63,924 nt of DNA from Pyrinomonadaceae bacterium (GTDB lineage Bacteria; Acidobacteriota; Blastocatellia; Pyrinomonadales; Pyrinomonadaceae). Below, piece after piece: positions 49,979 to 57,643 of this stretch. The stretch covers positions 1-63,924 of the forward strand of contig JALHNX010000004.1 in assembly GCA_022843305.1 (NCBI GenBank). Reading direction: 5' to 3'. The position numbers and the translations under genes were made by a program. Under the pieces are notes generated by a model that was not told the DNA's origin, ran no database searches, and saw only the letters and a list, made by a program, of their open reading frames with translations. Numbering within the stretch: position 1 is the first letter of the stretch; each line of letters opens with the position of its first letter.

Positions 49979-50620
49979 TCATCCGGCTTGAAAGGCGAGA
50001 TAAATAACCTTTCGATTCGCGCCGCTTTGAAGTTTTCGCGCCCAAGAGGTTTCGAGCCGCGACCATTCGACGGAACTCAAAACGCCGCTTTTGAGCGTTT
50101 CAAAACCCGCCGCTTCGTATTTCGGTATCAAAGTTTTTTGCAGATATTCTTCGGAAAGTTTCGGCAGATCGAGCCGTTCGATTTCCGTGCGGTCACGTTC
50201 TTCGTCAATGCCGATGATAATTTCCAAAAGGCATTCGGGCGCGGCAATGCGGCGCAAAGAACGAAGCGCATTTTCATCGCCGAGCGCGACGGCGCGAAGC
50301 AGACTGCCCCACGGAAAATGGATGTGAATCTCGTCTGCCGCCGCATTCAGTTCAGCGGGAAGATCTTCGATCGCCGCCTGCGCGAACAGAACATTCGGCA
50401 GACCGCCTTTCGACGGTTTGCGCGTCGCCTTCATCGAGATTTTTTCGAGCGGTTTCGCGTTCGCGTCGATCCCGATGTAGAACTTTCGGGGGTTCGACTG
50501 CGCAGACCGGTACACAAAGCGACCGTCGCCCGTCCCGATGTCCACGACCACGCCTTCGCCGGTATGGTTCGATAAGTTTTCTAAAGGTTTCTCTGTCGAG
50601 TTATCAGATTGTACTGCCAC
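49979..50620 (-). CDS. KamB/NpmA-like 16S rRNA A1408 methyltransferase homologue
   Basis: A 213-residue Rossmann-fold SAM methyltransferase. The SAM site is VVVDIGTGDGRFVY (Asp27) with FYIGIDANAKPLEKIS. It carries ADEIHIHFPWGSLLR, a hallmark of the aminoglycoside-resistance methyltransferases KamB and NpmA, and a C-terminal TSWARKL. Trp104 and Trp193 thus align with NpmA Trp107 and Trp197, which grip the flipped A1408. In producers and pathogens this modification blocks kanamycin and apramycin. Here it may be an intrinsic homologue with a different role; the class also exists in many environmental genomes. Confidence 0.75.
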   Translation of the reverse strand: MAVQSDNSTEKPLENLSNHTGEGVVVDIGTGDGRFVYRSAQSNPRKFYIGIDANAKPLEKISMKATRKPSKGGLPNVLFAQAAIEDLPAELNAAADEIHIHFPWGSLLRAVALGDENALRSLRRIAAPECLLEIIIGIDEERDRTEIERLDLPKLSEEYLQKTLIPKYEAAGFETLKSGVLSSVEWSRLETSWARKLQSGANRKVIYLAFQAG

Positions 50621-50656
50621 GAATTGCCTTAATCATAACTTTTTCATTATAGCCGT

Positions 50657-51610
50657 TTAGCGCGGAACTTCAACCGTTTTGATGATGTCGGAAATGACCG
50701 CATCGGTGGTCGCGCCGTCGAGTTCGGCTTCGGCGCGTAATGCGAGGCGATGCCGCAGAACCGGCGCGGCAACGTCGCGGATGTCGTCGGGTGTCACGAA
50801 ATCGCGTCCGTGAATCGCGGCGAGCGCTTTTGAACATAACAATAAAGCGACCGAAGCGCGCGGGCTTGCGCCGTAAAGAATCGTCGGATGCGAGCGCGTC
50901 TTTCTAATAATCTCGACGATATATTTCTGCACGCCGGGTTCGAGCCGCAGCTGGCGAATCTCGGCGCGGCAATGCTGAATCGCGGCGACATCGCCGAGCG
51001 GCAAAACGTCAATCTGTTCCAGACGGCGCGAATTAAACCCGCTGTCCCAGCGCGAAACGATTTCCAATTCGGCTTCGGGCGACGGGTAATCAATGATAAT
51101 TTTGAGCAAAAATCTGTCCAGTTGCGCTTCGGGCAAAGGATAAGTTCCCTCGTATTCGATCGGGTTTTCGGTCGCCAGAACCGTGAACAGCGGCGAAAGC
51201 GGATAGCGGTCGCCGTCAATCGTCGTCTGGCGTTCTTCCATCGCTTCCAAAAGGGCGGCTTGCGTTTTCGGCGGCGTGCGGTTGATCTCGTCCGCGAGCA
51301 GAATATCGGTAAAGATCGGACCGTGGCGCAGAGAAAATTCCGTCGTCTGCATATTGAAAACGTTCGTTCCCGTAATGTCCGAAGGCATCAAATCGGGCGT
51401 AAACTGGATGCGCGAAAACTGTGCGCCGATGATTCGCGCCAGCGTTTTGACGGTCAGAGTCTTCGCCGTGCCGGGAACGCCTTCGATCAGCGCGTGTCCT
51501 TCGGCGAGAACGGCGACCAGAATTTGTTCGATAACTTCGTCCTGCCCGACGATGACTTTGCGAAGTTCGTTCAAAATATGTGCAACGGTTGATGGTGTAT
51601 ATGTCAGCAT
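50657..51610 (-). CDS. MoxR family AAA+ ATPase
   Basis: A 317-residue AAA+ ATPase. Walker A is GVPGTAKT (44-51), Walker B is [24 protein letters not shown], and sensor 1 is [24 protein letters not shown]. MoxR proteins act as chaperones maturing membrane or VWA-domain complexes, and occur with DUF58, DUF4129 and DUF4350 genes; two of these lie upstream. The start MLTYTPS at 51610 is preferred to 51622, which lies within a TTTCAGA repeat. It ends the cluster running from 56437. Confidence 0.93.
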   Translation of the reverse strand: MLTYTPSTVAHILNELRKVIVGQDEVIEQILVAVLAEGHALIEGVPGTAKTLTVKTLARIIGAQFSRIQFTPDLMPSDITGTNVFNMQTTEFSLRHGPIFTDILLADEINRTPPKTQAALLEAMEERQTTIDGDRYPLSPLFTVLATENPIEYEGTYPLPEAQLDRFLLKIIIDYPSPEAELEIVSRWDSGFNSRRLEQIDVLPLGDVAAIQHCRAEIRQLRLEPGVQKYIVEIIRKTRSHPTILYGASPRASVALLLCSKALAAIHGRDFVTPDDIRDVAAPVLRHRLALRAEAELDGATTDAVISDIIKTVEVPR

Positions 51611-51637
51611 TTCAGATTTCAAATTTCAGATTTCAAA
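51610..51637. repeat. Direct repeat overlapping the moxR start
   Basis: TTTCAGATTTCAAA is repeated in tandem (51611-51636). On the minus strand it supplies an alternative in-frame ATG 12 bp upstream of the chosen start. Confidence 0.8.
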
Positions 51638-51661
51638 TTTTTACAACTCATTTTGACGAGT

Positions 51662-51760
51662 CATTCTGCATTTTACATTTTGAATTCTACATTGAATCGC
51701 ATAAAAACCTGTTTCTTTATCTGCAATTTAATGCAAAATGAAAAATGTAGAATGTAGAAT
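51662..51760. repeat. Dispersed inverted-repeat element (ATTCTACATT), copy B
   Basis: CATTCTGCATTTTACATTTT on the left is answered by AAAAATGTAGAATGTAGAATT on the right side. CATTGAATCGCA and ATTTAATG in the interior match copy A at 41596-41693, so the two are related copies. Confidence 0.85.
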
Positions 51761-51770
51761 TATTTTGTCT

Positions 51771-52529
51771 TTAAAGAACAAAATCAAGCAGCGTTTTGAT
51801 TGCCAAAATCAAAACTGCCGCGATAAAAATTCTTTTGAGCCAAACGTCGCTCAACTTCGTGACGGTTTGTGCGCCGATGTATGCGCCGACGAACATCGTA
51901 ACCGCTAAAATAAAGCCGAGCCGGTAATCTACTAAACCTTGCCACATAAAGATTAAAGTGGCAATTGCGGACGAAAAAATATTTATCAGTTTGGTCGAAG
52001 CGACCGATTCGGTGAACGTCATGCCGAAAAACGCGACGTAAACCGCCGTCAGCATCGTGACGTAGCCGCCGCTGTAAAGTCCGCCGTAAATGCCGAGCGC
52101 AAAAGTTAAAACGTAAGTCAAAACCGTTGCTTTAGTCGAAATTTCAGCCGACGCGGCAATTCCCGAATCGCGTTTGACCAAAGTAAAGATCGTGACCGCG
52201 ATCATCGCGATCGAAACCAGCAGTTTGATGTTCGCGGGCGTGATCAGCAAAACCAGAAACGCGCCGATTGCCGATGAAATCAGCGTGATAATAATAAGCG
52301 GCGTAACTTTTTTCGTGTCAATTATTCTGCGGCGCAGAAACGGGATCGTCGCGCCGATGTTCATAAAGGTCAGCCCGAACATATTTGTCGCGACCGCCGT
52401 TCGCGGGTCAATGTCGAACTGAAACATCACCGGCACGGTGATCAGCGAATTGCTGCCCGTGACAACGCCGATGATGCTTGTGACAAAGAACAAAATTATC
52501 AGTAAGATCCAGGCGTTGATCGGCATCAT
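51771..52529 (-). CDS. TauE/SafE family membrane transporter
   Basis: A 252-residue integral membrane protein with about eight helices in two repeats. The paired motifs GVVTGSNSLITVPVMF near the N-terminus and GIYGGLYSGGYVTMLTAV in the second half are the TauE/SafE signature. Members export sulfite, sulfoacetate or similar organo-sulfonates. It lies inside the MoxR cluster between the ATPase and DUF4350 genes, an uncommon guest there, and may be functionally unrelated. Confidence 0.9.
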   Translation of the reverse strand: MMPINAWILLIILFFVTSIIGVVTGSNSLITVPVMFQFDIDPRTAVATNMFGLTFMNIGATIPFLRRRIIDTKKVTPLIIITLISSAIGAFLVLLITPANIKLLVSIAMIAVTIFTLVKRDSGIAASAEISTKATVLTYVLTFALGIYGGLYSGGYVTMLTAVYVAFFGMTFTESVASTKLINIFSSAIATLIFMWQGLVDYRLGFILAVTMFVGAYIGAQTVTKLSDVWLKRIFIAAVLILAIKTLLDFVL

Positions 52530-52579
52530 TTAATTTTAACGCAAAGGCGCAAGGATTTTTATTTTTTACTTTTGCCTTT

Positions 52580-54151
52580 TTATTTTTTACTTTTCTTGCG
52601 GCGCAGTAATCCGAGTTTTTCTTCGATCTCGCGCAAGCGCGTCGTCAGGCGTAAGACTTCTTTTTTGTTCGTTTTATCGCCGTGCATCACGTCTTCGCAT
52701 CTTTGCATTAACTGTTCGAGTTCGGCGGCGTTTTCGTCCGAAAGACGCTCGACAATCAAAAGTGCCAAATCCTGTTTCCGCGTTTTCAAAGCGTCAACGC
52801 CGACGAGGCGCGAAACGCGCCGACGAAAATCCGTGTAAATGTTTTCAATCGCCAGATCGTAGCCTTTCGTCCGCTGTTGGAGTTCAGCCATCGCCGAAAC
52901 GTATTCGAGTTTCGACAGGCGATTCGGTTCGGGTTCGGGAACGGCGCGCGCGAAACGGCGGCTTTGCGAAAGAAAGACCAGCCCGATCAGCAAAGCGATT
53001 TGCAGAAAAACCGGAATCACGGGCGTTCCCGCGAAGAATTGTAAAAAGCGGTTCGAGCTTGACCCGAAGCCCTGATGATATTCGTCAAAAGCAATAATTC
53101 CATCACGCGAAGCAACGACATTGATCGCCAGTTGCACGTTGTCAACCAGATTTATGCCGCCGTTGGAGACGATATACGGGTCGCTCAAAAAGACGATCCG
53201 CCCCGCGCCGTAAGACACATCAACCAACAGATTTCTGCCATCCGCGTTCAGATGCACGACCGGCGCGTTCAATGCAGTCGTTTCATACTCGTCGTCGAAT
53301 GTTTCAACCGGCTCAGACCTTAAAACGGGTTTCGGTGTCGGCATCGGCGTTTTGACACGCACGACCGGCGCATCGTCGTCTGCGGTTCCCGAATCTTGAC
53401 CGCGCCCGGTTCCCGAACCGCTTCCTAATCCGCCGCCCTGCCCGCCCGAATTCGGTGTCGGTGTCGAAAAGGATTTCGGCGGCGTTTGGTATTTCGGTGT
53501 CGGCGTTTTTGCAAAAGTCGGAAACGGCGCGGGATCAGACAAACGATTGTTTGCTTTCTCTTCGATCTGCTCGGCAGTCAAACGCTCAAAATTTACCGAG
53601 GTTGCAAAGGCGGAAGACTGCACGCCGTTGACGCTTTTCGTGTAAACGCTTGGCTGAACCGGCTTGGCGGCTCTGATGCCGGTCGTCATCTGGGTCTGGT
53701 CGGAAGCGTCGGTCGTGTAATACGGCTGTTGGAAAGCCGAGTTGAAAAAAATTCGCCAGTTCGCCGTGGTTTTCACCAGATTCGACGGCGGAGCGCGGTC
53801 AATGACGACGAGCTTTCCGCCTTCGGAAACCCATTGCAGAATCTTTGCCGCGTCTTCATCGGTAATCTCCTTGCGCGTCCGCCCGATAATCACGAAAGTC
53901 GCAGGTTTATTTTTATTATCAATCAAAAGTTCGGCGGGCGATTCCTGCCAACGGACGGGTTTTCTGCCGGTTTCCGTCAGCAGATCGTAAAAAGCGCGCG
54001 TGCCGGTCGAGCCGAGATTATAGGTCGAACGGTTCGGATACGCCTCGCTGTCGAGTTCTTTTTCCTTCTGCGTGTAGGAAACGGCATTAAGCCCGATCAA
54101 AATGACGATCAGGACGGCTAAACCTAAAATTATGAAGACCTTTTGTTTCAT
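52580..54151 (-). CDS. DUF4350 domain membrane protein
   Basis: A 523-residue protein. One N-terminal helix (4-24) precedes the DUF4350 domain (about 38-350), which has a GATase-like beginning: RAFYDLLTETGRKPVRW and WVSEGGKLVVIDRA. A long Pro/Gly/Thr-rich low-complexity insertion (about 210-285, with SGGQGGGLGSGSGTGRG) interrupts it. Then come GAGRIVFLSDPYIVSNGGI, FDEYHQGFG, a second helix (about 390-410) and a cytoplasmic coiled tail. It is encoded beside DUF4129 and MoxR, the usual company. Confidence 0.85.
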   Translation of the reverse strand: MKQKVFIILGLAVLIVILIGLNAVSYTQKEKELDSEAYPNRSTYNLGSTGTRAFYDLLTETGRKPVRWQESPAELLIDNKNKPATFVIIGRTRKEITDEDAAKILQWVSEGGKLVVIDRAPPSNLVKTTANWRIFFNSAFQQPYYTTDASDQTQMTTGIRAAKPVQPSVYTKSVNGVQSSAFATSVNFERLTAEQIEEKANNRLSDPAPFPTFAKTPTPKYQTPPKSFSTPTPNSGGQGGGLGSGSGTGRGQDSGTADDDAPVVRVKTPMPTPKPVLRSEPVETFDDEYETTALNAPVVHLNADGRNLLVDVSYGAGRIVFLSDPYIVSNGGINLVDNVQLAINVVASRDGIIAFDEYHQGFGSSSNRFLQFFAGTPVIPVFLQIALLIGLVFLSQSRRFARAVPEPEPNRLSKLEYVSAMAELQQRTKGYDLAIENIYTDFRRRVSRLVGVDALKTRKQDLALLIVERLSDENAAELEQLMQRCEDVMHGDKTNKKEVLRLTTRLREIEEKLGLLRRKKSKK

Positions 54152-54203
54152 TTATCATTTATCATTTATCATTTATCGGCTGAAACCTGATAAATGATAA
54201 ATG
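54150..54203. repeat. Word-type inverted repeat (CATTTAT) at the DUF4350 start
   Basis: Four copies of ATTTATC (54150-54177) are answered by GATAAATGATAAATG (54189-54203). The start codon of the DUF4350 gene is in the first copy. Confidence 0.85.
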
Positions 54204-54211
54204 TTGAATGT

Positions 54212-55303
54212 TCAATGCGTTTCGCTTACCGCTTTTTGATAATTCTGCTTAAATTCGTTCCAATCGGCTTCGTCCGCAGTTTCAAAACCATACCAATGAC
54301 GCTCGAAAGTATTGGTCAAGCCGTTCATATTTTGATAAAGCACTTGTTTTTTGCGCACGTCGCGCAGGTAGTCGCGGTTGGTTTTATGCTGTGCGAGACC
54401 GATGATTTTGCGGTCGCTCAATTCACACAAAAGCGCGATGTAGCCTTTCCGAATCGCGCCGCGCAGGTTTCCGCTGCGCGCCATCGCTTCGGCTTCGTCA
54501 AAAAGCGTCTGCGCGTTTTCGTTCGCCGAGAGTTTTTCGCCCAAAATAACACGTTCGCCTTTGTCTTCCTTTTCGCGGCGGCGGAATCTGCCGGCTAAAA
54601 ACGGCGCGAAACGATAGATCAAAAACGCGATAAAGCCCAAAACGACCACATAAACCAGAATCTGCAGCCCGAGCGAAACCGTCTGAAAACCTTGTCCCGT
54701 GCTTTCGGGAACGTCGGGTTGCGGAAACTTTTGGTTAAACCAATCGCTGATTCTTTTCTGCATTCGGTCAAACCAGCTTTCCTGCTGCTCTTCGGGTTTC
54801 TGATACTCGACGCGGCGCAGAATTTCCGCCAGTTTCCGCTTTTCTTCGTCCTTTGAACGGTTTGAAGCGGCGGCGGTTTCGAGCTGCTCGATCTTTTCTT
54901 CGATTGCCGCCAAACGCTCGCTGATTTCCGTCAAAATCAGACGGCGTTTCGCCTGATCTTTGGTTTCTCCTTCAAACTCTTTGAGCTTCGTTTCGAGCCA
55001 TTGATTGCCCGTTTCGATCAGTGTTCCTTCCCACTCGACCTTTTCGGTTGCAGGCAGATTTTTGCGGATTCCGGCAAGAATTTCGCGCTCGTATTCGAGG
55101 TCATACAAATCGGCATCGTCGGCAACTTCGTCAACATAATCAATCAGTTCCCGCGTCAACGCATTGGCGGATTTGATGCCTGCGCGGTATTCGGCGAGCG
55201 TTTCGGCAAAACAATCAAGCGGCGAAAACAAAAGGCAAAAAACGGCAATCGCCAAAAACTTTTTGGCGGTTTCGCAGTAATTTAACTTTTTACCGAATTT
55301 CAT
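54212..55303 (-). CDS. DUF4129 domain membrane protein
   Basis: A 363-residue protein: signal peptide (about 1-34, ending CFAE), a periplasmic helical and coiled-coil region (40-205, LTEISERLAAIEEKIEQLETAAAS), one transmembrane helix (about 212-235), and a cytoplasmic DUF4129 domain (about 265-355) with FDEAEAMARSGNLRGAIRKGYIALLCEL and TNRDYLRDV. DUF4129 proteins occur with MoxR/DUF58 and sometimes transglutaminase genes. Stops 60 bp before the DUF4350 start, with a word-type repeat between. Confidence 0.88.
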   Translation of the reverse strand: MKFGKKLNYCETAKKFLAIAVFCLLFSPLDCFAETLAEYRAGIKSANALTRELIDYVDEVADDADLYDLEYEREILAGIRKNLPATEKVEWEGTLIETGNQWLETKLKEFEGETKDQAKRRLILTEISERLAAIEEKIEQLETAAASNRSKDEEKRKLAEILRRVEYQKPEEQQESWFDRMQKRISDWFNQKFPQPDVPESTGQGFQTVSLGLQILVYVVVLGFIAFLIYRFAPFLAGRFRRREKEDKGERVILGEKLSANENAQTLFDEAEAMARSGNLRGAIRKGYIALLCELSDRKIIGLAQHKTNRDYLRDVRKKQVLYQNMNGLTNTFERHWYGFETADEADWNEFKQNYQKAVSETH

Positions 55304-55318
55304 AAAAAGCTTAAAAAT

Positions 55319-56437
55319 CTAATCCAATCCAAGCACTGAAGACGATTTGCGTTTTGGTATTGACGGCTGATTCGGCGGCGGATTTGCCACGTAAGCCTGC
55401 TGCGACAGTGCCGGATGCAACGGATTAATAAATTCGCCCGGAACCGCCGGGATTTCGCCCAAACGCCGCGCCGCCATCAGTTCGATGTCGTAGCCTTCGT
55501 GCCGCACGCGCTCGTCAACGTAGAGCAGACATAAGCCGGTCATCAAAACCGGCATCAGCAAGATCAAACTCATCTGCCAGATAAACTGGCTGGCGATCTC
55601 ATACCACGCCGGCACAAGGTCGGCATCATAGGTAAAAACCTGCACGCCTTCGATCCACGCATACCAGCCGAGCGGCACGTAAAACAGCGCGAGCGCCGAA
55701 TAGATCGCCAGAATGGTGAAAACGAACAGCGCGTAGAGGCTTTTGGCATTGCCTCTCGAAAGCGCCGAGCTCCTGCCGATCGCCGACGAAATGCCCTGCC
55801 CTTCGACGAGCATGACCTGCGGAATATATGCGAAATTCGCCGCGATCAAAAAGAAAAGCCAGCCCGCGCCGAAAAGTATCGCCAAGGTGACCGCGATCGA
55901 GAGGATCGTCGCGATGAACGGCGAAAAGCTGAATGCCAGGACGATCAGAGAAACGGCGATCATCGCGATGATAGAGCCGATCAAAAGCACGAAGAAGCCG
56001 ATAGAACCGAGCAGAAAAGCCATAAACGCCGAAGCCGCGAGCAATCCGAAAATGCGCGATCTGACATTGCGGTAGGTTTCCCGGAACGTGATCGGTTCGC
56101 CGAACAGCAGATGCCGGACCAAATTGCGCGACGCGCCGCCCATCACCGTCAGCATCGCGATCGTTTCGACAAACCAGATGAACAGACTTCCCATCCCAAG
56201 AAACCAGTAATAAAAAGTCGTCTCCTCCGGACGGTTGACCATATCAACATTAAAAAGACTGCGCGCCAGAAACGTCCACGCGACGGAAATCAGCGTTCCG
56301 ACCAGCACGGGCGGCGCGGCGATCCAGATAAAAGTCCAGAAATTTTTACGATAAAATCGCACAGCGCGGTCAATCAGATCTCCTGCACCGAGCGGCGAAA
56401 GCAAAAGGGTTTGTAAATCGGAAGTTTGCAGCGACAT
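55319..56437 (-). CDS. Multi-pass membrane protein, first gene of the MoxR cluster
   Basis: A 372-residue integral membrane protein with about six helices and a Pro-rich cytoplasmic tail (AYVANPPPNQPSIPKRKSS). The layout, starting LSPLGAGDLIDRAVRFYRKNFWTF, is that of the DUF975/glycerophosphodiester-phosphodiesterase membrane-domain group regularly found upstream of DUF4129 genes. The start MSLQTSDLQ at 56437 is used, since the longer frame begins with TTG inside poorly conserved sequence. It precedes the DUF4129 gene by 15 bp. Function unknown. Confidence 0.78.
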   Translation of the reverse strand: MSLQTSDLQTLLLSPLGAGDLIDRAVRFYRKNFWTFIWIAAPPVLVGTLISVAWTFLARSLFNVDMVNRPEETTFYYWFLGMGSLFIWFVETIAMLTVMGGASRNLVRHLLFGEPITFRETYRNVRSRIFGLLAASAFMAFLLGSIGFFVLLIGSIIAMIAVSLIVLAFSFSPFIATILSIAVTLAILFGAGWLFFLIAANFAYIPQVMLVEGQGISSAIGRSSALSRGNAKSLYALFVFTILAIYSALALFYVPLGWYAWIEGVQVFTYDADLVPAWYEIASQFIWQMSLILLMPVLMTGLCLLYVDERVRHEGYDIELMAARRLGEIPAVPGEFINPLHPALSQQAYVANPPPNQPSIPKRKSSSVLGLD

Positions 56438-56535
56438 AACCCGAAACCGTAAGCGAACGGACAAACAGTTAAAATTTTATTTCCAACGAAAAAGTTTCCT
56501 GCGCCGTTCTTACAGCTTATATCGTGACCTAAACC

Positions 56536-57393
56536 TTATTTAGATTCCGTACTAAAAGAGCCGGGATCAAGCGGTTGGTTAAAAAAGAATTCCGAAAATT
56601 CCGCTTTATACTCGTATTCTCTTGTTCCTGCCGCCCCTTCAAGCAGCAGATAAACACGGTATGAATGCGGCAAGTTCATATCGGATTCTTTTTTGTAATT
56701 TGAAAAATCTTCAATCAACGTTTGTTTCTGCTCACGTTGCTGCGCGGAAGAGTCAGGCGTTGATCCCTGCACTGATGAAATAACACGCCGGTATTCTGTG
56801 CGCAGATGCTCGTAGGTTTGGTTGTCAATAAAAATTCTTATCTGCAAATCCGAGCCGCCTTTCGGCGAATAACTTAGTTCGAATGCCTCTCTGTCATTGA
56901 TTTTTTTCGTCCCCTCGAATCCCACCTTGGCTTTTCGATTCGATAAATCGGCGAGAGTCCAGGCGGATGAAAGAGTTCCGCCAAGCAATCCTTCCTTGGT
57001 AATCGCCGAGTAACGATAAATAAAATCGCCGAGTTCCGAGCGTGCATTACTGATGGCAAAAGCGACTTTGGATTTTTTGCCGTCAAAGATAATTGTTTCA
57101 GCCGGGTATGACGGAATGGCGAAAGTCATTCCAAACAGTATCTTGTCGGCTTCGGAAGCAAAAACGATCTTCCCGTTTCCGCCCGTTCCTTTTCTGAGAA
57201 CCGTATATGACACAAGTCCGGTGGCTACCTGGTTTTTCAAATTTTTACGTTTTTCCGCCGTCCCGATTGTCTCCAGGTGTTTGGCGATTATTTCTTCCGG
57301 CTTCATTTTTTGTCCTGAAACGCCGACCGAGGATAAGAGGATAAAAATCATCGCCAAGGAATAAACGACTGAAAAGAAACGCAAGTTTTTCAT
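56536..57393 (-). CDS. Exported LolA/LolB-like protein
   Basis: A 285-residue protein. The ATG at 57393 has a good site (AGGAG) about 9 bp upstream, and residues 1-27 form a signal peptide ending VSGQ. The mature part has an eleven-strand half-barrel pattern reminiscent of LolA/outer-membrane lipoprotein-sorting folds: GGNGKIVFASEADKILFGMTF, DLQIRIFIDNQTYEHLRTEYRR and a C-terminal FNQPLDPGSFS. Such proteins bind lipids in the periplasm. The gene is separate from both neighbours. Confidence 0.78.
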   Translation of the reverse strand: MKNLRFFSVVYSLAMIFILLSSVGVSGQKMKPEEIIAKHLETIGTAEKRKNLKNQVATGLVSYTVLRKGTGGNGKIVFASEADKILFGMTFAIPSYPAETIIFDGKKSKVAFAISNARSELGDFIYRYSAITKEGLLGGTLSSAWTLADLSNRKAKVGFEGTKKINDREAFELSYSPKGGSDLQIRIFIDNQTYEHLRTEYRRVISSVQGSTPDSSAQQREQKQTLIEDFSNYKKESDMNLPHSYRVYLLLEGAAGTREYEYKAEFSEFFFNQPLDPGSFSTESK

Positions 57394-57586
57394 AATAATT
57401 CTCCTGTAATTTTTAATGTAATATCGAATCAAATCGGCTAACAGGTAAAGTTCGGATTTAGTGTTACTAACCTTAACAGCCGAGCCTAAAAGACCGCTTT
57501 TAACAAAATACGCGCCGGTAATTTGAATTGGTATAATGCCGTCTCAGAATAAAAGAAACGCTTCGTATTTTAGCACGAACTTCGAT

Positions 57587-57616
57587 AAAAAAGGCAGAAG
57601 TCATATGACTTCTGCC
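57587..57616 (-). terminator. Rho-independent terminator of the TonB-dependent receptor gene
   Basis: GGCAGAAGTCAT pairs perfectly with ATGACTTCTGCC (57593-57616), followed on the minus strand by six T residues (57592-57587). It lies 28 bp after the receptor stop codon. Confidence 0.85.
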
Positions 57617-57643
57617 CAAAATATACCGATTTATACCGGAATA

